Positions 33,256 through 45,560 of a stretch of 64,000 bases of DNA are shown piece after piece (the stretch's first letter is position 1; each line of letters begins with the position of its first letter). Under the pieces are notes generated by a model that saw only the letters and a list, made by a program, of their open reading frames with translations, made no database searches and was not told where the DNA came from. The stretch covers positions 1,798,001 to 1,862,000 of the forward strand of contig JBBELK010000481.1 of NCBI GenBank assembly GCA_037783545.1, given 5' to 3'. Source of the stretch: Henricia sp. BOLD:AAB3569. Its lineage: Eukaryota > Echinodermata > Asteroidea > Spinulosida > Echinasteridae. Position numbers and translations under genes: made by a program.

Positions 33256-33560
33256 CGCACACGTCTATAATTCTACAGGGTACTCCTGGCGCTGTTGCCA
33301 TCATTACTGCTGCCATCAGGGAATCACCAGAACCGTTTCGCTTCAACTACGTAGGTGGCTACCTGGCAAAAGGCGCACAACCCTATCAGCAGTTAGATTG
33401 TGGCATTCCCCTTAATGGCTCTCCAGATATCGCTTGGGTTGATGAGGCAATTGTGATTAAGTGTCTTGCCCACGGACACAAACACGTTGGCACAAGTGGG
33501 GCTATAACCCTTCGATTACGAGCACGGCTGTATACCTACTAGACCACACGTGCTCCCACT
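33256..33560 (-). mobile_element. Second SINE-like element, opposite orientation
   Basis: AAGTGTCTTGCCCACGGACA and ATAACCCTTCGATTACGAGC..CTAGACCACACGTGCTCCC read on the minus strand as a tRNA-like head followed by a SINE-type body. It abuts the previous SINE. A 116-codon plus frame here is an artefact. Confidence 0.5.
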
Positions 33561-33587
33561 CTAACACTGCAAAATACTGCAACAACT

Positions 33588-34237
33588 ATACCCCTTTCCC
33601 ACTACAAAATCTCCGGGTTATTAAACTCAATCCTTAACCCCGAGATACCCCGGGACAGCGCAAGCGTTCCCACTACTCTTTTTCTGCCCCGGGTTAAGAC
33701 AAAAAATTTGGCCGTTACCCCAGGGTTCGTTAACCCTGCCAGCAACCAGGGTTAAGGATGGCAGTCTCGGGGTTAACGGCCAAACCCCGGGGTTAGCATT
33801 GTAGTGGGAAACCAAGCAGGGTTAAGTGTTCACAGGCAATCTCGGGGTTAGCGCACGCTGCACTGGCACACATCATATACATACGTACATGCACATTTTT
33901 GCTCTTCCAATTAAGGTATGGCTTCTCAAGCACCGTATATATCTCAATTCTTAACGAAAAGAAGAGAACAAAAGTGTGGAAAGAGGAAGAAAGCTCCTTA
34001 TCCAGGCCTAGTCGATAGACAGTAACAACCCGATGGGACTACTCAAAAATCGAAATAAGATGTTTGCAGATTTCTGTTCCTCCAATCCCTATTTTCAGAC
34101 TATGCCTGTGTCTAGTGGGAAACCGCACTGCGCTAACCCGGGGCAAGCTGCCCCCAGGTTTTGCATAACCCGGGGTTAACGAACCCCGGAGTAAGAGAAG
34201 CTTAACCCGGGTTTGTAGTGGGAAAACGGTACTATAG
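33588..34237. mobile_element. CCTTTCCCACTACAAA element
   Basis: The left ACCCCTTTCCCACTACAAA and the inverse right TTTGTAGTGGGAAAACGGT. The interior repeats CCCGGGTTAA, GGGGTTAACG and GTAGTGGGAAACC. A related element is at 59907-60195. Confidence 0.6.
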
Positions 34238-34354
34238 TGTTTTGGTTCACATATTTGTAACTGTTTCACAATTTGCCGACCTCTTGAAAAATCTGTTGTC
34301 CTGAGAAAAAAACCTGTACTTCTCAGAAAAAATTGTGTCCTCATAAAAACATAT

Positions 34355-34857
34355 GGGGCAGATTGCAAACAAATCGACTTAGCCACTGGTCTAAGACCGG
34401 TCTTTTATAGCCGGCTATTCAACTTAGCCAGTCTCGGCTTAGTTACTGGTTTAGCCCATTGTAATAAACCAGTCTAACTGAAAGTGACGCAGCCAGCTAT
34501 ATACTTGCATAATTTCAAGCCAAGCAAACGTCCTCACGAAGCCACTTGATGCCGCGTGTGCTTCCACGGGATTTGCAAAGAAACTGATCGCGAAAGTTAT
34601 CAAAAAGCACTAAAAATGCACCAATAACGTGCATTCTGTTCGCAACTCTCAGCACAAATTTCAAGAGGCAGCGCCTTGTCTAAAAAATATAGACTGATTA
34701 TAGCCTGCTCGACGCGGGCTTAAATTTTAAGACGTCTTACATTAAGACCACGACATTGCAATGCAAGCGGGCTATAATTATAGACCGGTCTTAGTGGACG
34801 CCGCGATAGCCGGCTAAGCCTATAGACCGGTCTTAGACCGCATATTGCAATATGCCC
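34355..34857. mobile_element. TAAGACCGGTCT element
   Basis: GGGGCAGATTGCAA..TCTAAGACCGGTCTT..TAGCCGGCTA at the left is mirrored by ATAGCCGGCTAAGCC..AGACCGGTCTTAGACC..TTGCAATATGCCC at the right. Confidence 0.65.
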
Positions 34858-35639
34858 TTGAGCTCAGAAAAATCTGCATCGAAGAAAAACGTCCTGTGTA
34901 CATGTACGTCCTTAAAAAAGGTGTCCACAGAAAAATGTGTCTTTATAAAACCCAGTGAATCTCGTTATAACGCCCCTTGATATAAAACTTATTTTTAAAC
35001 TCCACATTAGTAGGTCTCTTTAAGAACGCTATATTGACAGTTTATTGACCGAATAGTTTTCTACGAGAAACACGTACTGCACTTACTTTGTCATCACACG
35101 TCGAAGGATAGTACATGTAAACCACACACATCTGGCTACAAACTCAGATCCATATGGGTCCACACCAGGAACTCCCCAATCAAAACCAATCTTCCATGCA
35201 CTGAACACCCGCACTGAGCAGGCTTACACAACTTGCCAAAAGTCCAGTATACTGCACTTCAGTCGGCCTTTTTATAGGCAAGTTCCCCAATGAGGAAGTA
35301 AAGTAAAATGCAGTCACACATTACATGTACGTCCCAGCAGATTGCGTGCGTGCGTGTGCACATTATGTTGCTTCATACATGTACTTTTTTTTGACAGTGG
35401 TTTATTGAACTAGTATTTTGTGTAAACAAGCAAATAGGAAGTTCGTTTTACCATGGAGCTATAAAAAGGACTTGCAGGGCTGAGTGATATACATGTGCCC
35501 TTTGATTGGCCTTTGCATAAACCAAAAATTGTATAATACTGTTCAAAGATGTGTGCGTGTATTGCAAAATATTCACCAGTTGAATTGTGTAACTTTACAT
35601 ATGTGGAAATGTGGATGTTGCAAAAGTAATGTCATTAGG

Positions 35640-38340
35640 TGATCGGGCCAACAGCCCGATCACCTATTGCTCTCGTACGATTTCTTTATTTTTTAGGTGA
35701 TCGGAACTCATTCCGATCACCTATTACTATTGTACGATTTCTTTGTCTTTTTTTTTTCTTTTTCTTCTTTTTCCACTCAAACGTTTCCAGAGCTTTTCTT
35801 CAAAACGGTTCAAGCTATCAACTTGAAACTTTGTAGGAACATCAACCCCAATGTGAAGGTGTGCATACAAGTGTGACGTCATTGTGACGTCATTGGGTAT
35901 CAAATTACAACCCAAAAATGACTAAAATATGCATGTTTTAAAATGCTTCCGTCTGGAAAACCACGTGACCCATGATTTTCGTATTTAGTAGGCTTATAGA
36001 TAAGATCATGGCCTATAATTTTCTTCGTGTGGGCATTTTCATCTGACCCTTCCTTCTGGGGTCAATCTGAGGTCAAAGTTCAACGAAAACGAAAATCTCA
36101 ATTTTTGCACTTATTGAGCAACAATGCCCATCAAACCAAGCTGAATCTTTAAGTAACTAAGTACAGGCACAGGTCCTATGGCAGACTTTCACCAGCGTGT
36201 ATAATATTATGATGGCATCAAGCGTGACGTCATTGTGACGTCATCAAGTATCAAATTACACCCCCCAAAAAACCAAAATATGCATATTTTAAAATGCTTC
36301 CGTCTTGAAAACCACGTGACCCAGGATCTTCGTATTTGGCAGGTTTATAGATGACATTCTGTGCTACAATTTACTTTGTGTGGGCATTTTCATCTGACCC
36401 TTCCTTCTGGGGTCAATTGGAGGTCAAAGTTCAACGAAACTGAGAATCTCAGTTTTTACACTTACCAGCAACAATGCCCATCAAACCAAGCTGAATCGTT
36501 AGTAAATTAGATACAGACATAGGCCCTACGGCAGACTTTCACCAGAATGTATAGTATCATGATGGCATCAAGTGTGACGTAATCATGACGTCATCAGGTG
36601 TCAAATTACAAACATTCAAAGGTTATTATTTCAAAAATTCATATCTCAAGAACCGTATAAGATACTTGAACAATTCTTTCACAACATGATAAGTCTAAAT
36701 GAACTGAACAAATCATACGATGTCATGACCCCTGTGTGACGCCTACTTCCGGTCCAAACCGGAAGTTGTTCGAAAATGTGCATTTTTTAAGCGTTTTGAA
36801 TGCAAATAGATTCAAAGTGGTAGTGAATTTGACCATATTTCTACGGAACGAAATGTTTCCACACATGTGGACTTCTTGACTATATACCATTGGTGACGTC
36901 ATCACATGGACGGTAGTTACGTAATGTGGTGTCAAAATACGCAAATTTGCAGCTGAATTGTTTAAAAATGCTGTATCTTGAGAACTACAGCAGATATTTG
37001 CATGATTCTTTCGCCACATTTAAGAACATGATGTTTATCAAATTGTTGAACAATTTGTGCACAACATTGTGACGTCATGATATCGTCACAGGTGTCAAAT
37101 TACAAAAATTAAATGGTTTTTATTTCAAAAATTCATATCTCAAGAATCATAATACATACTTAAACGATTCTTTCACAGCATGATAGGTCCCAATGAACTG
37201 AACAAATCATACAATGGCATGACCCCTGTGTGACCCAAACCTCCGGTCCAAACCGGAAGAGGTTCGAAAATGTACACTTTTTTAGCATTTTGAATGCAAA
37301 TAGGGCCAAAGTGGTAGGGAATTTGACCATAGTTCTACGGAACGAAATGTTCCCTCACATGTGGACTTTATGACTACATATACATGTACCACTGATGACG
37401 TCATCACGTGCACGGTGGTTACGTAATGTGGAGAAATTATTTGTTGGGTCCCTTGATAATTAAGGTAACTCATTCGTTTGAGGGCGCTATGCCAAGCCTC
37501 CACAAATCTGACGATTTGCGCCCATATATAGTGCTCGACTTCTAATAATAGAACTTGTATCTAGGCGGCCTGTCTCGGGTCAGAGGTCATGATGTATCTC
37601 TTTAGGGAGGATGTCTGGGCCACACGGCCAATGATATACACGTACGTACGTGCGCGTGTAATGAATAAGTCAGACAGACGAGACATAATAAGCAGGGCTT
37701 GATTTACAACCGAGAAAATTTGACTTTTGCTAGTTTCCGTGGCATCATCGCCAGGAGAGTTGAATGAACACTTGATAGCACAAGGACATTTACTTTTGGT
37801 GACTTAGTTGTTGTATCTTGGGTGTAATTATGTACGGCTAGCCTTAGTCGGCGGACCAGAGTAAATATGTCTTCTCCCCGAAAACTGTGAATGTGACATG
37901 CTGGAAATCGTTGCTGTGTTGGAAATAAAATGGACATGGTGGACCGCAACTCAAGTTGACTGGAGCGTCAGTTTATTCTAAATGCAATTGAACCCCAAAT
38001 CCCCACACGGCGATATACTACAGTAATATGATCTCAAATGACAAAATCTTTAGAACTGTAATAGATATTGAACAGATTCTTTCACCACATATGCATGTCA
38101 AAACTTGTTCTTCAGTAGATACTTGAACAATCTGTGCACACAATAGTAACGTTATGATGAGATTGACAATTATGACGTCATCAGATACACAATTTTAGCG
38201 TTGAATAGTCAGTCATGTCTTGAGAATTCCAATACTTTTCCAACATCAAACAATCTCAAAACTGTGTCGTCATCATCATTTCAATGTTTATGTCACCCGA
38301 TCACCTTGCGTTTGTAAAAAACACAAACGCGAAGCTCTAG
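35640..38340. mobile_element. Helitron/Helentron-like non-autonomous element 1
   Basis: The 3' end at 38308-38340 has the hairpin GCGTTTGT..ACAAACGC, 6 nt, then CTAG followed by T, the classic Helitron end. Just upstream CCGATCACCT (38299-38308) is the inverse of AGGTGATCGG, which lies in two hairpins at 35637-35725 near the presumed 5' end, as in Helentron-type sub-terminal repeats. The body has direct repeats (36600-36930 and 37090-37430). No Rep/helicase coding. The 5' boundary is approximate. Confidence 0.6.
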
Positions 38341-40050
38341 TTTTTTTTTTTTTTTTTTTTTTCTTTTTCTTTTTCCACTCAAACGTTTCCAGAGGTTTTC
38401 TTCAAAACGGTTCAAGCTATCAACTTAAAACTTGGTAGGAACATCAACCCCAATGTGAAGATGTGCATACAAGTGTGACGTCATTGTGACGTCATTAGGT
38501 ATCAAATTACAAACCAAAAATGACCAAAATATGCTTGTTTTAAAATGCTTCCGTCTGGAAAACCACGTGACCCATGATCTTCGTATTTGACAGGCTTATA
38601 TATCAGATCATGGCCTACAATTTTCTTCGTGTGGGCATTTTCATCTGACCCTTCCTTCTGGGGTCAATCTGAGGTCAAAGTTCAACGAAAACGAAAATCT
38701 CAATTTTTGCACTTATTGAGCAACAATGCCCATCAAACCAAGCTGAATCTTTAAGAAACTAAGTACAGGCATAGGTCCTATAGCAGACTTTCACCAGCGT
38801 GTTTAATATTATGATGGCATCAAGCGTGACGTCATCGTGACGTCATTAAGTATCAAATTACACCTCCCAAAAAACCAAAATATGCATATTTTAAAATGCT
38901 TCCGTCTCGAAAACCACGTGACCCAGGATCTTCGTATTTGGCAGGTTTATAGATGACATTCTGTGCTACAACTTTCTTTGTGTGGGCATTTTCATCTGAC
39001 CCTTCCTTCTGGGGTCAATTGGAGGTCAAAGTTCAACGAAAACGGAAATCTCAGTTTTTACACTTACCAGTAACAATGCCCATCAAACCAAGCTGAATCG
39101 TTAGTAAATTAGATACAGACATAGGCCCTACGGCAGACTTTCACCAGCATGTATAGTATCATGATGGCATCAAGTGTGACGTAATAATGACGTCATCAGG
39201 TGTCAAATTACAAAAATTCAAAGGTTATTATTTTCAAAATTCATATCTCAAGAACCGTAATAGATACTTGAACAATTCTTTCACAACATGATAAGTCTAA
39301 ATGAACTGAACAAATCATACGATGTCATGACCCCTGTGTGACGCCTACTTCCGGTCCAAACCGGAAGTTGTTCGAAAATGTGCAATTTTTTAGCATTTTG
39401 AATGCAAATAGATTCAAAGTGGTAGTGAATTTGACCATATTTCTACGGAACGAAATGTTTCCACACATGTGGACCTTTTGACTATACCATTGGTGACGTC
39501 ATTACATGGACGGTGGTTACGTAATGTGGTGTCAAATCACGCAAATTTGGAGCTGAGATGTTTTAAAATGCTGTATCTTGAAAACTACAACAGATATTGG
39601 TATGATTCCTTCGCCACATTTAAGAACTTGATGTTCAACATATTGTTCAACAATTTGTGCACAAAATTGTGACGTCATGATGTCGTCACAGGTGTCACAT
39701 TACAAGATTTCAAAGGTTATTATTTCAACAATTCATATCTCAAAACGGTGCAAGCTATCAACCCCCAGCTATGGCGGATATGCAGGGAGGAGATATTAGT
39801 TACCGGATTAGTGTATACAGCAGCCGATTTCACGAAACTTCACGCAATTGCGCAAGTTCACTTACGCCATAAGTTATTGCGCAAGTAATGGCGTAAGTGG
39901 ACTTGCGCAATTGCGTAAAGTTTCGTGAAATCGGCTGCTGAACTTCCATTTTTGCCATTCCACAGGTGATAACAACGTCTGAAATTCATCACAAAATGTT
40001 CATTTAACCCGATCACCTGGCGTTTGTAACAACAAACGTCATACCTCTAG
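38341..40050. mobile_element. Helitron/Helentron-like element 2, in tandem
   Basis: It starts at the T-run directly after element 1. 38360-39665 is collinear with 35757-37075 at high identity. It ends with CCGATCACCT, the hairpin CGTTTGT..ACAAACG (40021-40038) and CTAG at 40047-40050 followed by TTTT. It is itself interrupted by 39760-39940. Confidence 0.65.
39818..39940. mobile_element. Perfect-hairpin MITE within Helitron-like element 2
   Basis: 123 bp with ends CAGCAGCCGATTTCACGAAA and the inverse. The middle is CACTTACGCCAT / ATGGCGTAAGTG. It is flanked on the left by an AGCTATGGCGGATAT fragment shared with 21534-21833. Confidence 0.75.
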
Positions 40051-40087
40051 TTTTAACCTTGGAAGGAAACTTGTTTCGCTCCATGGG

Positions 40088-40335
40088 TGAATTACTCACA
40101 ATGAGCCTTTTTGCATGTAAATGCGACGCTTGTTGCTTTGAGAGAAAGCGATGTGGATGGACTTTAGAGTGAAATGGTGCACTGAAAACCATTTTACAAA
40201 AATGCTTTCTGTCCAAGTGAGTTCTGTGTTTTTTTATTGTTTCGTTTTACTCCAATTTCTGCAAGGATGCTTTTTTTTTTCAAGCGACGTGCATAGAATT
40301 TATGCGCGAAAAATCTGCATGTGAAACCAGCCCTA
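40088..40335. mobile_element. MITE (family T)
   Basis: ATGAGCCTTTTTGCATGTAA..GAGAAAGCGATGTGGATGGA is mirrored by CAAGCGACGTGCATAGAATT and TGCGCGAAAAATCTGCATGT. It starts about 40 bp after the second Helitron-like 3' end. Confidence 0.5.
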
Positions 40336-40559
40336 GAGGCGTGCATCTGTACTGTTTCATCCATATGTGCCATGTCAAGACGTACCTCATCTCTCACCTC
40401 TGTGGTCTTGGGTTCAATTCCAGCCAGATTAAGTATTTGAATTTAGAAATTGATTTAGCTTGTGTCAGGGAAACTGAATGTTAATTAAGGTTTGTTTTGC
40501 ACTTACCCGACGTAATTATTAACACTCTATACTTTCCCAAGACACTATGAAAAACTTCA

Positions 40560-40612
40560 CAGCGTGCTCGGGTGGGACTCGAACCCACGACCTCCTGCAA
40601 ACAAGGCAGACG
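40560..40612 (-). repeat. Single SINE head of the same family
   Basis: The minus strand reads TTGCAGGAGGTCGTGGGTTC and GAGTCCCACCCGAGCACGCT, matching the units in 31690-32352. Confidence 0.6.
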
Positions 40613-40874
40613 TCTTTAGTTTTCAGTGCCTACTTGATTTTGTGGCTTTTCTTCCCACCTCTAAAACTGAGCATTTCTTCATCATCAGGTTTCTTCAGGC
40701 TTACCGGGTACAAGCTACAGTACCTCGGGCACTTCTAAGGAATCCTTGGTTTCAGAACCAGATAATTAATAATTACGACTTGGAATGTCTAAGCCCAATC
40801 TCGCAATATAGGGAATATTTTTGCAGAAAAAAAAACAAACAAACATTTTTAGAAATAATCCAATCATAGGCAAC

Positions 40875-41285
40875 AATGCATAGTTCCGAGATTGCCCAGT
40901 TAACCCCGCCCCTTAGATATTGTTGCTATGTGCTCACAAGCCATCGCAAAAAAATGGCGACACAACGTACAAAGCAACGGGACTCGGCATGGAAAGCACA
41001 GATTCATTGGAGAGAACTCAAAGGTATTTATGTTTTAGGGTCGATAGTGATAGCACACACTGAGCGAAGGGCTAGTAATGCAGGGATGACAAATATTCAT
41101 AAAAATGCGCTTTCCTACCTTTGAACAGCAAATCGCCCGACATTGAAACAAAAATTCACCCGGTCACTGGCGCATACAAACTGTATGGGCAGAAAATCGC
41201 GTGATTGTTGTGATGATTGCATCTGCTAGCTCTGTTGTGATTGGTCGGCGGGTTCGGCTTGATTGACAGGTCGGAACTATGCATT
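40875..41285. mobile_element. AATGCATAGTTCCGA element, complete
   Basis: 411 bp with the ends AATGCATAGTTCCGAGATTG and inverse GGTCGGAACTATGCATT. It contains AAAATGGCGACACAACG and AACTCAAAGGTATTTATG. Homologues: 31237-31687, 41528-41640 (fragment), 47689-48111. Confidence 0.75.
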
Positions 41286-41527
41286 GCTATGCTTAATGCA
41301 AAATTTTGCTCAAGTGTAACAAAACCTTTTATGACATTTAATATTTACTAAATTCGCTATAGTAGTGTTTTAGCAAACACTACATGTACTAGTGGTTTGA
41401 CCCCAAAATTTCATAAAAGCTAAGTTATGTTGAGAAATAACCCAACAATATTGCACAAAGAGTCAGACATAAATTTGGCCAAATACTTTACATTGTCTGT
41501 TTTTTTTTCAATCAAATCGAAATCCCT

Positions 41528-41640
41528 CATAGTTCCGACCTGTCAATCAAGCCGACCAATCACAACAGAGCTAGCAGATGCAATCATCGCAATCACGCGA
41601 TTTTCTGCCCATACAGTTTGTATGCGCCAGTTATTTCCAG
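41528..41640 (-). repeat. Fragment of the AATGCATAGTTCCGA element
   Basis: CATAGTTCCGACCTGTCAAT..GACCAATCACAACAGAGCTA..CAATCACGCGATTTTCTGCC is the inverse of 41165-41280. Confidence 0.65.
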
Positions 41641-42355
41641 ATAATTAATATTTGTTTCCAAACTAGTATTTTCCCCTTTCCCTCCCTTCCCCTACCCCTC
41701 CCCAGAATTCCAGGGACAAATAATTCCAGGGGCAAAATTCTTGCACTCCAAACTAACAGTTTCCCCCTAAATTTCCCCAAAAGCAAATTTGCGGCAAATC
41801 CTGTTGCTTCTTTGATAAAACTCATCCAGGGTTCGCCAAAATTCTGCCAGGTGTAGACAACAAACACCCCCCTTTATTTATTACCTGTAAGCGCTTCCTT
41901 TATTATTTCGTGTTATTTTTATTCACAGTGTAACAGGACAATATACAACGGGAAATCCCCTTATTGTTCCGCCATTCGTCCCTTCAACAGTAGCGGCTTG
42001 TGGTCTGGCTATAATTACGATAAACCCACAGCATCATTATCTACGGTAACTTTTGTGTGTGAACAGTCGTTCACAATACAAATTCATAAAAAAATTCTGA
42101 ATGAACAAATACGGCCCGCCCAAAACAGTGGAAAATCTCTTTTGTTGCACACAATTGCTCTGAAATCTTTTAACAGGCTTTTGATCACACTAAAACTCAT
42201 TAAATGCAAGTTGGTTATTTTGTCAACCCGATCCTATACCTGGTACACCTTAGAGACCGGGGTATATAATAGGGAACAGAAGGAATGGATGAAAAGGTCT
42301 CCACAAGGATTTCACGAAATGATTTTTACTAAAAAAGGAGGAATTTCCTAGGTAT

Positions 42356-42928
42356 ACACCACCCATCAAAACTTTGGAAACACCTTGAAAGTTTCAGGTT
42401 TTTGAGAAGAAAACGTATAATTTTGTGAAAGCAAATGTAGGTGTATTCTAACAAAAAGCAATATATATATCCTAATTTTAGTGCCATCTTTGGCCTCAGT
42501 AGTGGGCTTTATCAACAAATTGGAGAGCATGCAAAAAGGAACGGCTAAACTTGATGTTCATCAAAGAATCCCCCCTTAGCAGTTATGACAGCTACACACA
42601 ATTCTCTGCATCCTGATTGTCAGTTTCTCCCGTCCAAATATTCAGTGGAAATACACCTCTTTTAAGACTCTCCAAAGGTTTTTTTTTGGCTGGTTGGGCA
42701 TTTCTTTCTGACCTTACGATCCAACTCCTCCCAGAGCAGCTCAATGGGATTGAGATCAGGTGACTGGGCAGGCTATTCCATGATGGACAGCACTCCAGAT
42801 TACTGCTTTCTCTCCAGATACCCCTTACACTGCTTTAATAGCTTGGTTTATTATGAATAAACAAAATAATACTTCCTTCTCAAAACCTAAAGCTTTCCAG
42901 GTGTTTCCAAAGTTTTGATGGGTAGTGT
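42356..42928 (-). mobile_element. Dead, internally deleted Tc1 transposon
   Basis: The ends ACACCACCCATCAAAACTTT and inverse ACACTACCCATCAAAACTTT are TA-flanked. The interior, on minus, keeps the C-terminal part of a DDE transposase. At 573 bp it is about a third of a typical Tc1 element. Confidence 0.8.
42697..42771 (-). pseudogene. Tc1 transposase fragment (C-terminal DDE region)
   Basis: The minus strand encodes PAQSPDLNPIELLWEELD followed by RKVRKKCP, the hallmark segment around the last catalytic acid of Tc1 transposases. A stop (TAG) sits directly before it where the family has Trp, and further stops follow, so it is non-functional. Confidence 0.85.
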
Positions 42929-42981
42929 TACTTATCTACGGAGCCCGTAAAGGGACATGAGTGAAAAAAAAGTTTGAGACA

Positions 42982-43365
42982 AATTTACGTTCGGGCGAAC
43001 AATATTTACGTTCGGGCGAACAATATTTACGTTCGAACGAAAAATATCTTCGTGCGAATGAAAAATATTTACGTTCGAACGAAAACAATCTTGGTGCGAA
43101 CGAAAATAATCTTTGTGCGAACGAAAACAATCTTGGTGCGAACGAAAACAATCTTGGTGCGAACGAAAACGATCTTGGTGCGAACGAAAACGATCTTCGT
43201 GCGAACGAAAACGATCTTCGTGCGAACGAAAACGATCTTCGTGCGAACGAAATTTAAAGTTCGTGCGAACGAAAAAAACAGTTCGTGCGAACGAAAACAA
43301 AAGTTCGTGCGAACGAAAACAAAAGTTCGTGCGAACGAAAACAAAAGTTTGTGCGAACGAAAAAA
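42982..43365. repeat. Left-arm tandem array of the fold-back element
   Basis: About 17 units. The first dozen have an exact 21-nt period (TTACGTTCGGGCGAACAATA to CTTCGTGCGAACGAAAACGA). Later ones are 20-23 nt. Because 21 is divisible by 3, several frames stay open for 90-147 codons; these are not genes. Confidence 0.85.
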
Positions 43366-44351
43366 GGTTGGAAAGGTAAGCGCACCGCGGTTAAAGTTCA
43401 ACAAATTTGAACTTTAACCCAGTTCGAAATGTTTTGCGCGTCGCGATAGGCCGCGTAGATTGGTTCCCGATCCTATCGCTTATTGCGAAAATATGAGGAT
43501 CGGTAAAGGGCAGCCATGACGGGCAGAATTCTGCCCGCCATTAATGCCCTTTACCGTGGTCACGTGGTTATTATTATAATTTGTTGTTGTTGAGCTGGGT
43601 CAAAGTTCAAATTTGTTGAACTTTTATTGGGGTGTGCTGCAGCCTTTCCAACGCGTAGCCTATAAGGCATCAGAGATGCCCCACTGGGTTGAATTTTCTA
43701 TTTTGGAAAGATCGGCGATTTGGTGCTCATGCAATGCGGTGAGTGCAGCACGGTAGTTATAGTGTGATTTTTCCGCAATAGTGTGAACGCCCCTTAAGCC
43801 TCATTTTTGTTCGCGAGTTGAAAGGCTATGTTAAAGGCCCTGTAGATGATCTGTTTTTGAGCGATTCTGCGAATAAAACCATTATAAATCATAAGAAAGA
43901 CATCAACAAACTCATCCGAAGAAATTTCAGCTTTGTCAAATGTACCACGTTTAAAAAAAACATGAAAATCCATATGCATTTTCCTGGCCTTGGCGGGGCG
44001 TTTCAAATATTCGTTCTCAGTTGATCGGGTACTATATGTGGCTTGCGTCATGCATTCTGTGGCGCACATACTGCGTGTGCGTGTGCGCGATCAGTACACA
44101 GTACACGCACACAGTACACAGCGCCCATGCATTTTGGACCGCGTAGATGCGAACCAAAAATAAGTAAATCGTTTGCAAACGATCTAAATAATTTCATCTT
44201 TACGGATTATTTTCTGGTAAAATTATATCATTTTGAGCGAAAACCTTTCATTGGGAAGTTGCTATTAATTCAATCTTTACTTTCAGAACTTTTCCCCTGT
44301 AAACTCGTCGATTATTTTTTGGGGTCATTGCAAATGATCCACTGGGCCTTT

Positions 44352-44786
44352 AAGGGGAGTTCACACTATCACGGAAAAATCACACTGCCGCGCTGCGCTC
44401 ACCGTAGTGCATGATGTCTCAATCGCCGATCTTTCCCAAATAGAAAATTTAACCCCGGTGACTTGGGGCTTCTCTGATACCTCATTGGTTGCGCGTTAGA
44501 AAGGTCAGCGCACCGTGGTCAAACTTCAACAAATTTTAGCTTTTACGTTTTGCGCGTCGCGGTAGGCCGCGCACTAGTACAGTTTGCCGCTTGTTTGCCA
44601 TCGTGCGGTCCATCATGCGTGCCATGTTATGTTTACGTTTCGGAGGAACTATAGCCTCGGTTTGGTAAAATGAGGCTAGACTTTTAAGAAAGGCGTATTT
44701 GGGAAATATCGGCGATTGAGACCTCATGCAATACGGTGAGCGCAGCGCGGCAGTGTGATTTTTTTTGCGATAGTGCGAACGCCCCT
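44352..44786. mobile_element. TTCACACTATCGCGG MITE inside the fold-back element
   Basis: The ends AAGGGGAGTTCACACTATCA and inverse AGGGGCGTTCGCACTATCG. The interior has CACTGCCGCGCTGCGCTCAC and GCGCACCGTGGTCAAAC. Related halves flank it at about 43380-43797 and 45229-45320. Confidence 0.65.
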
Positions 44787-44952
44787 GCAGGCGCCTTTCC
44801 TTTGGTCCGTTTTCATCCGTTTTGCGTGCGTTGCGTTTGCGCAATTCTGCGATTCAGACGCAAACACAACGCATGCACGAGACGGATGAACAACGGACCT
44901 AAGGAAAGGCCGCTTTACTCGCGAAAAAAATGAGGCTGTGTGAATCCAGTCT

Positions 44953-45228
44953 AAGGGGCGTTCACAATATCGTGGGAAAATGGCTTTGCGAGCAGCTGCT
45001 CCATACGTTTGTACAGAAACTGGTTTGCCGCTTGCGCGCGGCCTATATGTTGAACTTTGACCGCGGTGCGCTGACCTTTCCAACGCGCAGCCAATGAGGT
45101 ATCAGAGAAGCCCCAAGTTGCGGAGTTGATTTTTTTTTTTTTTTAAATCGACGCTTGGGACCTTATATGCAAGGCAGTGAGCGCAGGGCAGTAGTGTGAT
45201 TTTTCCGCGATAGTGTGAACTTCCCTTT
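44953..45228. mobile_element. Second TTCACACTATCGCGG MITE
   Basis: 276 bp with ends AAGGGGCGTTCACAATATCG / inverse AAAGGGAAGTTCACACTATC. Between it and the previous MITE, 44788-44912 is a separate hairpin (TTGGTCCGTTTTCATCCGTT and inverse). Confidence 0.6.
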
Positions 45229-45331
45229 AAGGGGGTTCACACTATCGCGGAAAAATCGAACTGGGTCAAATTTCAAATTTGTTGAACTTTGACCACGGTG
45301 CGGTTACCTTTCCAACGCGCATTTTTGTTGG

Positions 45332-45560
45332 TTCGCACGAAGATTATTTTCGTTCGCACGAAGATTGTTTTCGTTCGCACGAAGATTGTTTTCGTTCGAA
45401 CGAAGATTGTTTTCGTTCGCACGAAAATTGTTTTCGTTCGAACGTAAATATTTTTCGTTCGAACGTAAATATTTTTGGTTGGCACGAAGATATTTTTCGT
45501 TCGAACGTAATTATTTTTCGTTCGCACGAAGATATTTTTCGTTCGAACGTAAATATTTCT
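45332..45560. repeat. Right-arm tandem array of the fold-back element
   Basis: About 11 units of TTTCGTTCGCACGAAGATTG, the inverse of the left-arm units, with 21-nt spacing. Frames of 90-113 codons here are artefacts. Confidence 0.85.

Noticed and set aside
33192-33542. 116-codon plus frame
   Set aside because: Covers the tail of one SINE and the body of another.
42974-43380. CRISPR-like regular repeats
   Set aside because: Units are directly adjacent without unique spacers, the repeats are palindromic and the genome is eukaryotic.
42932-43417. Long open frames on both strands (up to 147 codons, repeating VRTKTI or FRSHEDR)
   Set aside because: The 21-nt tandem repeats of the fold-back arm keep every frame open; there is no start context and no domain.
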